The notes under the pieces: generated by a model
What the model saw: only the letters and a program-made list of their open reading frames with translations
Databases searched by the model: none
Told to the model about the DNA's origin: nothing
Assembly (NCBI GenBank): GCA_959028445.1
Contig: CAUFRY010000007.1
Coordinates: forward strand, 1 to 64,000
Source: an uncultured Collinsella sp.
GTDB lineage: Bacteria; Actinomycetota; Coriobacteriia; Coriobacteriales; Coriobacteriaceae
Length of the DNA: 64,000 nt
Direction of reading: 5' to 3'
Shown here: in pieces, positions 50,261 to 60,284 of the stretch
Layout of the letters: each line of letters opens with the position of its first letter
Numbering within the stretch: position 1 is the stretch's first letter
Made by a program: the position numbers and the translations under genes

Positions 50261-50420
50261 AAGTTACATACATGTTTTGGTTATGTCGACTAGTTGTATG
50301 CTATATTTGTCTTAGAATTTTTACTGGTAAGGTTTTCGGTAATCAATTACCAGCGGTTTTGTTGTCATATTGGATACATGCTTTGTTCGGTAAGCATATA
50401 AGTTAGATACAGGTTGATCG
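50261..50420. promoter_or_regulatory. divergent promoter region with three GntR-type sites
   Basis: AAGTTACATACATGTTTTG (50261), ATATTGGATACATGCTTTG (50367) and AAGTTAGATACAGGTTGAT (50400) share the pattern TTA-ATACA-GTT. The last overlaps the gntR ribosome-binding site. A further inverted repeat CTGGTAA-N16-TTACCAG lies at 50324-50353. Together they serve the SIS-4 and gntR promoters. Confidence 0.55.
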
Positions 50421-50421
50421 A

Positions 50422-51144
50422 ATGAGCGCTTCGTCGAAAAAGAACTTGGCCCAATACGAGCGCTTGGCGGGCATGCTGCGTGACCGCATCGCCGCCGGCG
50501 TCTACGCGCGCGAAGACAAGCTGCCGTCCGAGATGGAACTCATGGACGAATCGGGGCTGTCGCGCAGCACCGTGCGCCACGCCCTTAAGGTGCTCGTTGA
50601 TGAGGGCCTGGTGCGCACCGAGCGCGGGCGCGGCGCCTTTGTGGCCGACACACCGGCGCTCCACGAGAACAACCTAGTGTTTTCGAGCTATACCAAGCAG
50701 GTCGAAGGCCAGGGCATGAAGCCCACCACGCGCACGGTGGACTCGGGCTTTACCAAGGCGGGCGGCAGCATAGCTAAGTTCTTTGATGCCGCCGTGGGCA
50801 GCAAGCTCGTCAAACTTGTCCGTCTGCGTTATCTGGACGATGCGCCACTGTGCCTGGAGACCACCTATCTGCCGCCAAGCCTCGAGACGCTCATCGATCG
50901 CGATATCAACGGTTCGCTCTATGCCACGCTGCGCCAAGAATTCCATCGTGCACCGGCACAGGGACATAAGACCTTTGAGGTGTGCTATGCCTCGCAAAAC
51001 GAGGCGTTTTTGCTCAACGTTGAGCGCGGGCAGGCCCTGATCCTAATCACCGACTACGTCTACGACACCGACGGCCGCCCGCTCCATGTCTCCAAGCGCA
51101 TCCAACGCACCGACCGCGCCAAATACACCGAGCCCATCGGCTAA
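50422..51144 (+). CDS. GntR/HutC-family regulator of SIS-4
   Basis: A 240-residue regulator: winged helix at residues 8-75 ('EDKLPSEMELMDESGLSRSTVRHALKVLVDEGLVRTERGRGAFV') and a UTRA domain from about 95 to 235. It is transcribed divergently from the SIS-4 gene, and the three TTA-ATACA-GTT repeats between them are its probable operators; one overlaps its own translation start, so it should repress itself. The ribosome-binding site is poor (AGG only), in line with low-level expression. Less similar in its N-terminus to the GntR proteins at 36455 and 40854 than those are to each other. Confidence 0.88.
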   Translation: MSASSKKNLAQYERLAGMLRDRIAAGVYAREDKLPSEMELMDESGLSRSTVRHALKVLVDEGLVRTERGRGAFVADTPALHENNLVFSSYTKQVEGQGMKPTTRTVDSGFTKAGGSIAKFFDAAVGSKLVKLVRLRYLDDAPLCLETTYLPPSLETLIDRDINGSLYATLRQEFHRAPAQGHKTFEVCYASQNEAFLLNVERGQALILITDYVYDTDGRPLHVSKRIQRTDRAKYTEPIG

Positions 51145-51171
51145 CCTGTCCCTAAATGGTAGGTTTGGGGA
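51143..51171. repeat. GGGACAGG/TTGGTAGG repeat, partial copy
   Basis: AACCTGTCCCTAAATGGTAGG and TTTGGGGA match the right half of the copy at 30841-30889. It lies over the convergent 3' ends of gntR and the GNAT gene. Confidence 0.5.
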
Positions 51172-51742
51172 GGTCGGGGAACCAGGTCGGTTTGGGTTGG
51201 TTGGGCGTGCGCTCGGCTAGGACCAACTCCATCCAGCACATGTCGTACCAGCGGCCGAACTTTTGGGCGCAGCGATCGAAGGCGCCCACCAGGCGATACC
51301 CCATATGGGCATGGAAATCCTGGCTGTTGTGCGTCAGGTACTCATCGTCCTTGTCGTGCGGCACGGCAATGAGCGCGCACATGTTGGTGATGCCCATCGC
51401 GATCAGGCACTGCTTGAGCGCATCGTGCAGCTTGCGGCCCAGCCCGCCGTGGCGCACGTCGCGCGCCAGGTAGATCGACGTCTCGACCGACCAGTCATAG
51501 GCCTCGCGGCTGTTGAGCGGACTCACATAGGCATAACCTACCGGACGCCCGTCCAGCTCCATCACCAGATACGGATAGCGCTTGAGCGTGCACTCGATGC
51601 GCCCGGCGAACTCCTCAACGCTCGGCACCTCGTATTCGCAGGTAATCGCCGTCTGGCGCACATACGGCTCATAGATGGCAAGCAACGCCGACGCGTCTTC
51701 GGGCGTCGCCAGGCGAATCGTCGGCTCGGACATCTCGGTCAT
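51152..51742 (-). CDS. GNAT-family N-acetyltransferase
   Basis: A 196-residue acetyltransferase of the phosphinothricin/methionine-sulfoximine acetyltransferase-like group. It starts with the typical 'IRLATPEDASALLAIYEPYVRQTAITCEYEVPSVEEFAGRI', and has the acetyl-CoA loop 'RDVRHGGLGRKLHDALKQC' (a variant of the Q/R-x-x-G-x-G/A rule) and the end 'FHAHMGYRLVGAFDRCAQKFGRWYDMCWMEL'. The ATG at 51742 has AAGGG six bases upstream; the longer frame to 51811 is not needed. Probably acetylates the amino group of a small amino-acid-like compound. It follows a terminator after the threonine aldolase gene. Confidence 0.85.
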   Translation of the reverse strand: MTEMSEPTIRLATPEDASALLAIYEPYVRQTAITCEYEVPSVEEFAGRIECTLKRYPYLVMELDGRPVGYAYVSPLNSREAYDWSVETSIYLARDVRHGGLGRKLHDALKQCLIAMGITNMCALIAVPHDKDDEYLTHNSQDFHAHMGYRLVGAFDRCAQKFGRWYDMCWMELVLAERTPNQPKPTWFPDLPKPTI

Positions 51743-51757
51743 ACAACCCTTCTCCCT

Positions 51758-51802
51758 CAAAAACAAAGGCCGCCTTGCGCCAAACCCAAGCGCAAGGCGG
51801 CC
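51758..51802 (-). terminator. terminator of the threonine aldolase operon
   Basis: GGCCGCCTTGCGC pairs with GCGCAAGGCGGCC and is followed by UUUGUUUUU on the minus strand. It lies 19 bases after the aldolase stop codon. Confidence 0.88.
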
Positions 51803-51820
51803 CCTCGTCATTACATCAGG

Positions 51821-52846
51821 CTACAGGACAGCCGCCAACGCGTCGATGTCCTCCCGCGTCGTGGCCCAGCTGGTGCAAAAGCGCACCACCGTGTGGGTCT
51901 CGTCGTACTTTTCCCAGTACTCGATCGCCGCATGCTCGCGAATGCGGGCCATGTCCTCGTTGGGCAGAATCACAAACTGCTGGTTCGTGGGCGTCTCCAA
52001 AAAGAACTGGTAACCGCGCTCGTGCAGCACACGACGTAGCGCCTGGGCCGTCTCAATCGCCTGTCGACCAATCTCAAAATACAGGCCATCGGTAAAGAGC
52101 GCCTCAAACTGCACACCCGTCAGGCGGCCCTTGGCGAGCAGTGCGCCATGCTGCTTAATTCGCGGAATGGGGTGCGCCGGGGCGTGCATGCCGCAAAACA
52201 CCACGGCCTCGCCGCAGAGCGCGCCGCACTTGGTGCCGCCGATGTAGAACACGTCGCACAGCTGCGCCAGCTCGGGCAGGGTAATGTCGCACTCATCGGC
52301 CGCCAGCGCATAGGCCAGGCGGGCGCCATCCACAAACAGCGGAATCTCGCGCTTCTGGCACACCGCATGAATCGCCGCGAGCTCGGCCTTGGAATACAGC
52401 GTGCCGTACTCAGTCGATAGGCTCACGTACACGGCGCCCGGGAACACCGTGTGCTCGTAGCTCTCGTTTTCGTAGAACACCTGGATATAGCTCTCGAGGT
52501 CCTCGGCGTGCATCTTGCCCTCGTAGCCGGGAATGGTGAGCACCTTGTGGCCGCCAAACTCGATGGCGCCCGCCTCGTGACAGGCGACGTGGCCAGTCTC
52601 GGCGGCAACAACGCCCTGGTACGGCGCGAGCAGCATGTCGATCACCGTAGCATTGGTCTGCGTGCCACCCACCAGCAAGAACACATCCGCATCGGGGGCC
52701 TGGCAAGCCTCACGGATGAGCTGCTTGGCATGCTCGGTATGCGCGTCGGTACCATAGCCGGGCTGCGGCTCCATGTTGGTATCGACGAGCGCCTGCAGCA
52801 CCGCCGGATGTGCACCGTGGGAATAGTCGTTGTTAAACGCGAGCAT
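51821..52846 (-). CDS. low-specificity threonine aldolase
   Basis: A 341-residue PLP enzyme that splits L-threonine or L-allo-threonine to glycine and acetaldehyde. The PLP Lys is Lys206 in 'FYIGGTKCGAL', Asp173 ('LFVDGARLAYAL') would bind the pyridine nitrogen, and 'GYGTDAHTEHAKQLI' is the usual N-terminal substrate loop. Length is normal for the beta-eliminating lyase/threonine aldolase family. AGAGGA precedes the ATG. It is 45 bases downstream of the PAP2 gene on the same strand and ends at a strong terminator, so the two may be co-transcribed. Confidence 0.9.
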   Translation of the reverse strand: MLAFNNDYSHGAHPAVLQALVDTNMEPQPGYGTDAHTEHAKQLIREACQAPDADVFLLVGGTQTNATVIDMLLAPYQGVVAAETGHVACHEAGAIEFGGHKVLTIPGYEGKMHAEDLESYIQVFYENESYEHTVFPGAVYVSLSTEYGTLYSKAELAAIHAVCQKREIPLFVDGARLAYALAADECDITLPELAQLCDVFYIGGTKCGALCGEAVVFCGMHAPAHPIPRIKQHGALLAKGRLTGVQFEALFTDGLYFEIGRQAIETAQALRRVLHERGYQFFLETPTNQQFVILPNEDMARIREHAAIEYWEKYDETHTVVRFCTSWATTREDIDALAAVL

Positions 52847-52891
52847 GGCAATCCTCTCTTACCGGGTATCGGCCAGATGGTTCAAACGGGG

Positions 52892-53755
52892 CTATTGTAC
52901 GCCGTTGGGATAGGCAATACACGCGGCAAGGCACTCAAGTGCCAGCACCAGAGCAAAACCGCAGCTCACATCACTCAAAAAGTGTGCTCCAATCACGATG
53001 CGCCCAAAGGCGACGAGCGCCGCGACCATAGCCGCCGCCCAAAAGATCACGCGGCGACGCGAAGGTTTTTCCTTAAAGGCTGCCGCGGGAAGCCCGGCGA
53101 GCATAAGGCCGATCGCCGCATGCGCCGTGTGTCCGCTCGCAAACGACTTGAACCCGTCCTTGATCACGCCGGCGGCGATATAGGTCCACTTGTCGGGATT
53201 GCCGATCACCCACCACGGCTGATAATTGAGCCCCGGCGTGACCTCGATCACGCGCATGCGCGGGCGCGACCACAACGGCTTGACGACCACGTTGAGGATG
53301 ATGGCCTGGGCAACCCACACGGCAAGTACCATCAACGCCCAGCGCGTGAGCTCGTCGGACTCGGTCGTGCGCGTGAGGCGATAGACGATAAGGTTGGCGG
53401 CGATAACCAGCACAAATGTCAGCACCAACTGAACAGCGATGAGTTTGCCGCCAACCTTCAGGGACGAGACGATCTCGTAGCCGGCCAGGCCAACATTGAC
53501 GAGGATGCCGAGCACGGCGAGCCATTTGCTCCCCCTGGAATCAGGACGCACCGCGCGCACGAGCATAACGCCCGCGATGCTCGCCGTCAGCTCGAACGGC
53601 AGCTCGCCGGCGGCCTCGATAAAGCGACCGTACATGCTGCCGATATTGAACAGCGCGCTCGAGATCTGATAATCGAAGAAACTGCCCACGCCCAGACAAA
53701 GACACAGGACAACCGCGATCATGGCGACATCTTTCTTGTAGATGTATCCGAACAT
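52892..53755 (-). CDS. PAP2-family membrane phosphatase
   Basis: A 287-residue integral membrane protein with about seven helices. The three phosphatase motifs are visible: 'KPLWSRPR' (near 160), 'SFASGHTAHA' (near 206) and 'RIVIGAHFLSDV' (near 250), with the two catalytic His in the last two. Such proteins remove phosphate from lipid pyrophosphates such as undecaprenyl-PP, or from phosphatidate. AAAGGA lies before the ATG. It stands between mfd and the threonine aldolase gene, with a hairpin separating it from mfd. Confidence 0.87.
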   Translation of the reverse strand: MFGYIYKKDVAMIAVVLCLCLGVGSFFDYQISSALFNIGSMYGRFIEAAGELPFELTASIAGVMLVRAVRPDSRGSKWLAVLGILVNVGLAGYEIVSSLKVGGKLIAVQLVLTFVLVIAANLIVYRLTRTTESDELTRWALMVLAVWVAQAIILNVVVKPLWSRPRMRVIEVTPGLNYQPWWVIGNPDKWTYIAAGVIKDGFKSFASGHTAHAAIGLMLAGLPAAAFKEKPSRRRVIFWAAAMVAALVAFGRIVIGAHFLSDVSCGFALVLALECLAACIAYPNGVQ

Positions 53756-53790
53756 GCTTTCCTTTCGATGGGGCTGGAATCAACCTGCAA

Positions 53791-53824
53791 CGTGGCGGGA
53801 CAAAGATGACTTCGTCCCGCCACG
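53791..53824 (-). terminator. hairpin after mfd
   Basis: CGTGGCGGGAC and GTCCCGCCACG form an 11-bp stem just after the mfd stop. The U tract is absent, so termination is uncertain. The loop is AAAGATGACTTC on the plus strand. Confidence 0.5.
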
Positions 53825-53835
53825 CCTCCTACTTG

Positions 53836-56800
53836 TTAGTCGTCGTCGCTGGCACCCAGCTGTTGCAGCAGCATGAGCGCGGCCGCCACCGGGCCGGTGC
53901 CGTCGTTGGCATCGAGGCCGCGGCCCAGGCCGCTGCCCGCACCGGCGCCCGCCTTGTAGGGCACCGAGAGCTTGCGGCTCTTGGGGAAGTTCACCGCGCC
54001 ATAGCGAGTCTTAAGCTCATAGGCCACCTTCTTGGGCACGTCGACGCCCAAGAACGTGATGCGTCCGCCGCTGAGCGTGACGCTCTCGAGCCCCAGGCGC
54101 TCGCCGCGAATGCGGATTCGTGCGCGATTGAACAGGTTGAGTCCCGCCAGCGGCAGCTCGCCATGCGCAGCCTCGGTCTCCTCCTGCACCTCATCGATGC
54201 TCTCCAGGTCCTCGGCCGCTGCGAGTTTACGGTACACGAGCACGCGCTGATCCACCGCCGGCAGGTACTCCTCGGACAAGAAGTAATCGGCCGGCAGGTT
54301 AATGCCCACGCTCGCCGCCTCCACGCCGGCATCGTCATCGCCGCGCGCCTCGGCCACGGCCTGGCCCAGCATCTGCGTAAACAGGTCAAAGCCCACGCTC
54401 GACAGGTTGCCGTGCTGCTCGGCTCCCATAAGCGAGCCGGCGCCGCGGATCTCCAGGTCGCGCATGGCGATGCGCATGCCGCTGCCCAGGTCCTGGAACT
54501 CGGAAAGTGCGGTCAGGCGCGCCGTCGCCTCCTCGGTGAGCGGCAGCTCGCCCGGGAACATAAAGTACGCGTAGGCCTGCGTGGCAGAACGGCCCACACG
54601 GCCCTTGAGCTGGTAGAGCTGCGCCAGGCCAAGGCGCTGCGAATCCTCGATGATCAGCGTGTTGGCGGTCGCGTTGTCGATGCCGCTCTCCACGATGGTC
54701 GTGGCAATGAGCACGTCGATCTTTTTGGTCGCGAACTCAATCATCACGTCCTCGACCTCGCGCGGACTCATCTTGCCGTGCGCCACGCCCACGCGCGCCT
54801 CGGGCGCGGCCTCGTGCACGCGCGCCACGGCGTCGTCGATGGTCTTGACGCGGTTGGACACGTAGTACACCTGGCCGCCGCGACCCACCTCCAGGCGAAT
54901 CGCCGCGCTCACCACATCGGGGTCGTACTCCCCCACGTGCACGATCACGGGACGACGCCCAGTCGGCGGCGTGGTGATCAGGCTCATGTCGCGCACGCCG
55001 CTCGTGGCCATCTGCATGGTTCGCGGAATCGGCGTGGCCGAAAGCGTGAGCACGTCAATCTGCTCGCGCAGGTTCTTGAGCTGCTCCTTGTGCTGCACGC
55101 CAAAGCGCTGTTCCTCGTCGATGATCACCAGGCCCAGGTTCTTGGGGTTCACATCGGCCGAAAGCAGGCGGTGCGTGCCGATGAGCACGTCAATCGTGCC
55201 CTCGGCAAACGCCTTGAGCGCGCGCTTTTGCTGCGCCGGGGTGCGGAAGCGGCTGAGCACCTCGACCTCAAGCCCAAACGGGGCAAAGCGCTCAAAGAAT
55301 GTCTCGTAGTGCTGTTGGGCCAGAATGGTCGTGGGGCAGAGCACCATGACCTGGCGGCCGGAGTCCACGCACTTAAACGCCGCACGCAGGGCGACCTCGG
55401 TCTTGCCAAAGCCCACGTCACCGCACAGCAGGCGGTCCATGGGCTTGGGCGCCTCCATGTCGGCCTTAATGTCGGCGATGGCCTCCAGCTGGTCGCGCGT
55501 CTCGTCGTAGGGGAAGCTCTCCTCCATCTCGATCTGCTCGGGCGTATCGGGCGGGCAGGCGATACCGGCGATCGACGAGCGGCGCGTATAGAGGTCGACC
55601 AGGTCAAACGCCAGCTTTTTGGCATTCTTGCGTGCCTTGTTGGTGGCACGCGTCCAGTCGGCGGCGTTGAGCCTGGTCAAGCGCGGTTTATCGCCGTCGG
55701 GGCCAACATAGCGCGTGATGCGGTCGACCTGCTCGAGCGGCACGTAGAGCTTGTCGCCGTCGGCATATTCCAGCAAAAAGTAGTCGCGCTCCTTGCCACC
55801 CACTTCCTGGCGCGCGACCTCGCTAAAGAGCGCGATGCCGTGGGTGGCGTGCACCACGTAGTCTCCCGGCTTAAACGGGAAGGTGATCTGCGTAATGTCA
55901 ACCTTGCGGCGGCTGCGGGCCCGGTTGGCGTCCATGCGGGCGTTGAGGTCGGCGATCGAGAACACGGCTAGGTTGGCATCGGGCACCACCACGCCCTGCG
56001 GCAAGGCGGCATCGACAAAGGTCACACGTCCGCGCGAAATAGTGGGCACGGCGGCGCCGGCGGCAGCCTGGGCGGCACCCGCCTCAAGCGAGCGGGCGTT
56101 GAGCGCGTCGGCCTTACGCTCGCGAATGGAAGCATGGGCCTCCTGGCGTGCGGCACGGTCGGCGGAATCCGCCGCTGCCACGCGCACGCGCTCGCCAATG
56201 ACGCCGGCATTTTCGGGCGCGGCCGTCAGCGATTCCTCAAAGGTAATGCCCTCGTCGCCAAAGGTGAGCTCCATCGACTCGCGCGCACCGCGGTCGGGGA
56301 TGGCAAACACGCAGGCATAGCGCTTGCCCACGACCTCCTGGATGCGCGTCATAAAACGGTTGTCCGAGCCTGCGATGGCCGGCTGCTCAATCTTGAGCTC
56401 GGCCGTCACCGCACCACCGGCACGGATGAGACTCACATAGTTCAGGCGCTGCTGGGCACCAAAATCGAGCTGTTGGGCGCGCACATACAGACCATCCAGG
56501 CGGTCAATCCCTGCCTCGCCGGCACGCGCCTCGATATCCTCGTAGGCGCGCAGACAGTCGTCGAACAGCGAGCGCGGCTCGGACAGGACCACGAGCGCCT
56601 TGCCGCTCACGTGTGCCAGCGGGCTCACGGTCTGGCCGTACATCACCGGCAAAAAGCGGTCGAGCTCGGGCGTGACGATGCGCGCATCCACCATCTCGAG
56701 CAGCGCCGCCAGCTTGCTGTCGTCCTGGCTGGCGCGATAGAGCGCCACATGCATGTTGTGGACGGCCTCGTCGGTAAGCGCCAGCTCACGGCAGGGGAAG

Positions 56801-57468
56801 ATCTCAATACTGTCCTCGTTACCGATGGTCTGCCCCGTTGAGCTCACCATGCGGCGGATGCGGTCAATCTCGTCGCCAAAGAACTCAATGCGCACGGGCG
56901 CTTTCTCCTGCGCGGGAAACACCTCGACGGTGTCGCCGTGAACGCGGAACAGACCGGGCGCATCAGCGGCGCCGGCATTGGTGTAGCCCATGCCCACCAG
57001 GCGATGCGGCACCTCGTCAAAAGGAATCTCCTCGCCCACCGCAAAGATCGTGGACTCCCAGTAGCGGCTCTCGACTGGCGGCACGCAGCGCAGCAACGCG
57101 CGAGCCGAGGCAACCATGATGCAGTTGTCCCCGCGCACGATGCGTCCCAGGGCCTCGCAGCGCTGCGCTACCACGGCGTCGTCGGGCGCCTGCTCGCGCC
57201 ACGGATAGTCCTTGCGCTCGGGAAAGCGGCACACGTGCGCCAGGCCCACATAGGCGGCAAGGCTGCGCGCGGCGCGATCGGCCGCATCCTCGCCGCTCAC
57301 AATGTAGACCGTCGGGCGCGGACGGCGCGCAAACTGGGCGGCCGCCATAAGCGTGCGGCCCGACTGCGACACGGCCAGCGTCACGTCCTCGCCAGCATCG
57401 AGTCCCGCCTCGACGGTCTGCAGCGCCTCGGCAGTGTAGAGCTGCGCGGCTATACGGTGAATGAGCAT
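53836..57468 (-). CDS. mfd: transcription-repair coupling factor
   Basis: A 1210-residue translocase that removes RNA polymerase stalled at DNA damage and recruits UvrA. Domain order: UvrB-like N-terminal module (residues 1-350), D3, the RNA-polymerase-interacting domain ('FKPGDYVVHATHGIALFSEV', near 570-640), the RecG-like motor (Walker A GDVGFGKT, DEEQ box in 'IIDEEQRFGV', 'LSATPIPRTM') and a TRCF C-terminal domain. The linker at about 440-500 is Ala-rich and longer than usual. The ATG at 57468 has GGAGG six bases upstream and is preferred to 57495. It lies downstream of nth, behind a terminator. Confidence 0.96.
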   Translation of the reverse strand: MLIHRIAAQLYTAEALQTVEAGLDAGEDVTLAVSQSGRTLMAAAQFARRPRPTVYIVSGEDAADRAARSLAAYVGLAHVCRFPERKDYPWREQAPDDAVVAQRCEALGRIVRGDNCIMVASARALLRCVPPVESRYWESTIFAVGEEIPFDEVPHRLVGMGYTNAGAADAPGLFRVHGDTVEVFPAQEKAPVRIEFFGDEIDRIRRMVSSTGQTIGNEDSIEIFPCRELALTDEAVHNMHVALYRASQDDSKLAALLEMVDARIVTPELDRFLPVMYGQTVSPLAHVSGKALVVLSEPRSLFDDCLRAYEDIEARAGEAGIDRLDGLYVRAQQLDFGAQQRLNYVSLIRAGGAVTAELKIEQPAIAGSDNRFMTRIQEVVGKRYACVFAIPDRGARESMELTFGDEGITFEESLTAAPENAGVIGERVRVAAADSADRAARQEAHASIRERKADALNARSLEAGAAQAAAGAAVPTISRGRVTFVDAALPQGVVVPDANLAVFSIADLNARMDANRARSRRKVDITQITFPFKPGDYVVHATHGIALFSEVARQEVGGKERDYFLLEYADGDKLYVPLEQVDRITRYVGPDGDKPRLTRLNAADWTRATNKARKNAKKLAFDLVDLYTRRSSIAGIACPPDTPEQIEMEESFPYDETRDQLEAIADIKADMEAPKPMDRLLCGDVGFGKTEVALRAAFKCVDSGRQVMVLCPTTILAQQHYETFFERFAPFGLEVEVLSRFRTPAQQKRALKAFAEGTIDVLIGTHRLLSADVNPKNLGLVIIDEEQRFGVQHKEQLKNLREQIDVLTLSATPIPRTMQMATSGVRDMSLITTPPTGRRPVIVHVGEYDPDVVSAAIRLEVGRGGQVYYVSNRVKTIDDAVARVHEAAPEARVGVAHGKMSPREVEDVMIEFATKKIDVLIATTIVESGIDNATANTLIIEDSQRLGLAQLYQLKGRVGRSATQAYAYFMFPGELPLTEEATARLTALSEFQDLGSGMRIAMRDLEIRGAGSLMGAEQHGNLSSVGFDLFTQMLGQAVAEARGDDDAGVEAASVGINLPADYFLSEEYLPAVDQRVLVYRKLAAAEDLESIDEVQEETEAAHGELPLAGLNLFNRARIRIRGERLGLESVTLSGGRITFLGVDVPKKVAYELKTRYGAVNFPKSRKLSVPYKAGAGAGSGLGRGLDANDGTGPVAAALMLLQQLGASDDD

Positions 57469-57492
57469 GCTGTTCCTCCGGCATTGCAACGC

Positions 57493-57523
57493 CAAAAGCC
57501 CGCCGGGGCAAGCTCGGCGGGTC
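57493..57523 (-). terminator. terminator after nth
   Basis: ACCCGCCGAGC pairs with the CGGCGGGC side, with UUUU after it on the minus strand. It lies about 100 bases after nth and just upstream of the mfd ribosome-binding site. Confidence 0.75.
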
Positions 57524-57625
57524 GTTCGTCAAATTCGTTGCCTGTCATGGTAGCGCATGGAGAGAACTCCGGCTCAAGGGCAAACCCGGCCCCGCAAAAA
57601 ACGCCAGACGAAGATGCGTTCCGCC

Positions 57626-58291
57626 CTACCCCGTCACGCGCACGCTGGGGCACAAATCTGCCAGCGGGCATTCGTCGCATTTGGGCTTGCGGGCATCGCA
57701 GATCTCGCGGCCGAAGGTAATCCACTGGTGGTTGACCGACTCCCAATACTCGTGCGGCAAGATCTTGAGCAGGTCCTGCTCGGTCTTGAGCGGTTCCTTG
57801 GCGTGCGTCTTGGGGCTCAGCATCAGGCGGTGCGCAATGCGGTTGACGTGCGTATCCACCGCAATGCCCTCCACAATGCCGTACCCCACGTTGAGCACAA
57901 TGTTCGCCGTCTTGCGCCCCACGCCTGGCAGTTTGACGAGCTCCTTCATGTCCGCCGGCACCTCGCCGCCATAGTCGGCGACGATCATCTGCGCGGCCTC
58001 GACGGCATGCTTGGCTTTGCTCTTGTAGAAGCCGAGTGACTTGATAGTGTCTGCCACGTCAGCCACGCTCGCCCCGGCCATGGCCTCGGGCGTGGGCCAC
58101 TGGGCAAACAGCCGCGGCGTCACCTTGTTAACCTGTGCATCGGTCGTCTGCGCCGAGAGCAGCACCGCGATCAGCAGGCGAAAGGGGTTCTCGTGGTCCA
58201 AAAAGCACTCAACCGGGCCATAGCGACGGTTAAGGCGCTCGCACACCTCGATGGCGCGCTCGCGCTTGGCGGCATTGGTCTCGCGTGGCAT
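57626..58291 (-). CDS. nth: endonuclease III
   Basis: A 221-residue DNA glycosylase/AP lyase that removes oxidised pyrimidines. The helix-hairpin-helix is 'LVKLPGVGRKTANIVLNV' with the catalytic Lys in 'GRKTA', and the catalytic Asp is in 'AVDTHVNRI'. A [4Fe-4S] cluster site C-x6-C-x2-C-x5-C closes the protein ('CDARKPKCDECPLADLC'). The ATG at 58291 has GAGGAG five bases upstream. It follows the ABC exporter gene by 63 bases on the same strand, and the pair of repair genes nth and mfd are neighbours. Confidence 0.95.
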   Translation of the reverse strand: MPRETNAAKRERAIEVCERLNRRYGPVECFLDHENPFRLLIAVLLSAQTTDAQVNKVTPRLFAQWPTPEAMAGASVADVADTIKSLGFYKSKAKHAVEAAQMIVADYGGEVPADMKELVKLPGVGRKTANIVLNVGYGIVEGIAVDTHVNRIAHRLMLSPKTHAKEPLKTEQDLLKILPHEYWESVNHQWITFGREICDARKPKCDECPLADLCPSVRVTG

Positions 58292-58354
58292 AACGACTCC
58301 TCGGCTCAACGGCACAACAAACTCATGGACACGATTGTCCCACGTCCGGGAACC

Positions 58355-60157
<1,803 letters not shown>

Positions 60158-60235
60158 GGGCTTCCTTTCGCGTCTGATAGGGCGAAACGCCATTGTTGCA
60201 CACTAAAGCGCACTTCAGGCAAGCGCGATGTGAAA

Positions 60236-60275
60236 GGCAGCGGGGTGCCCGCGTTTGCGCCGGTGCCCCGCTGCC
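60236..60275 (-). terminator. hairpin after rmuC
   Basis: GGCAGCGGGGCACCGGC pairs with the GCGGGCACCCCGCTGCC side, a long GC-rich stem nine bases after the rmuC stop codon. The tail has only UUU, so it is a moderate terminator. Confidence 0.6.
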
Positions 60276-60284
60276 TTGTTGCAA

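Noticed and set aside
53806..55971. 721-residue plus-strand open frame opposite mfd
   Set aside because: Antisense to a certain gene with a biased His/Arg/Leu composition; no support for translation.
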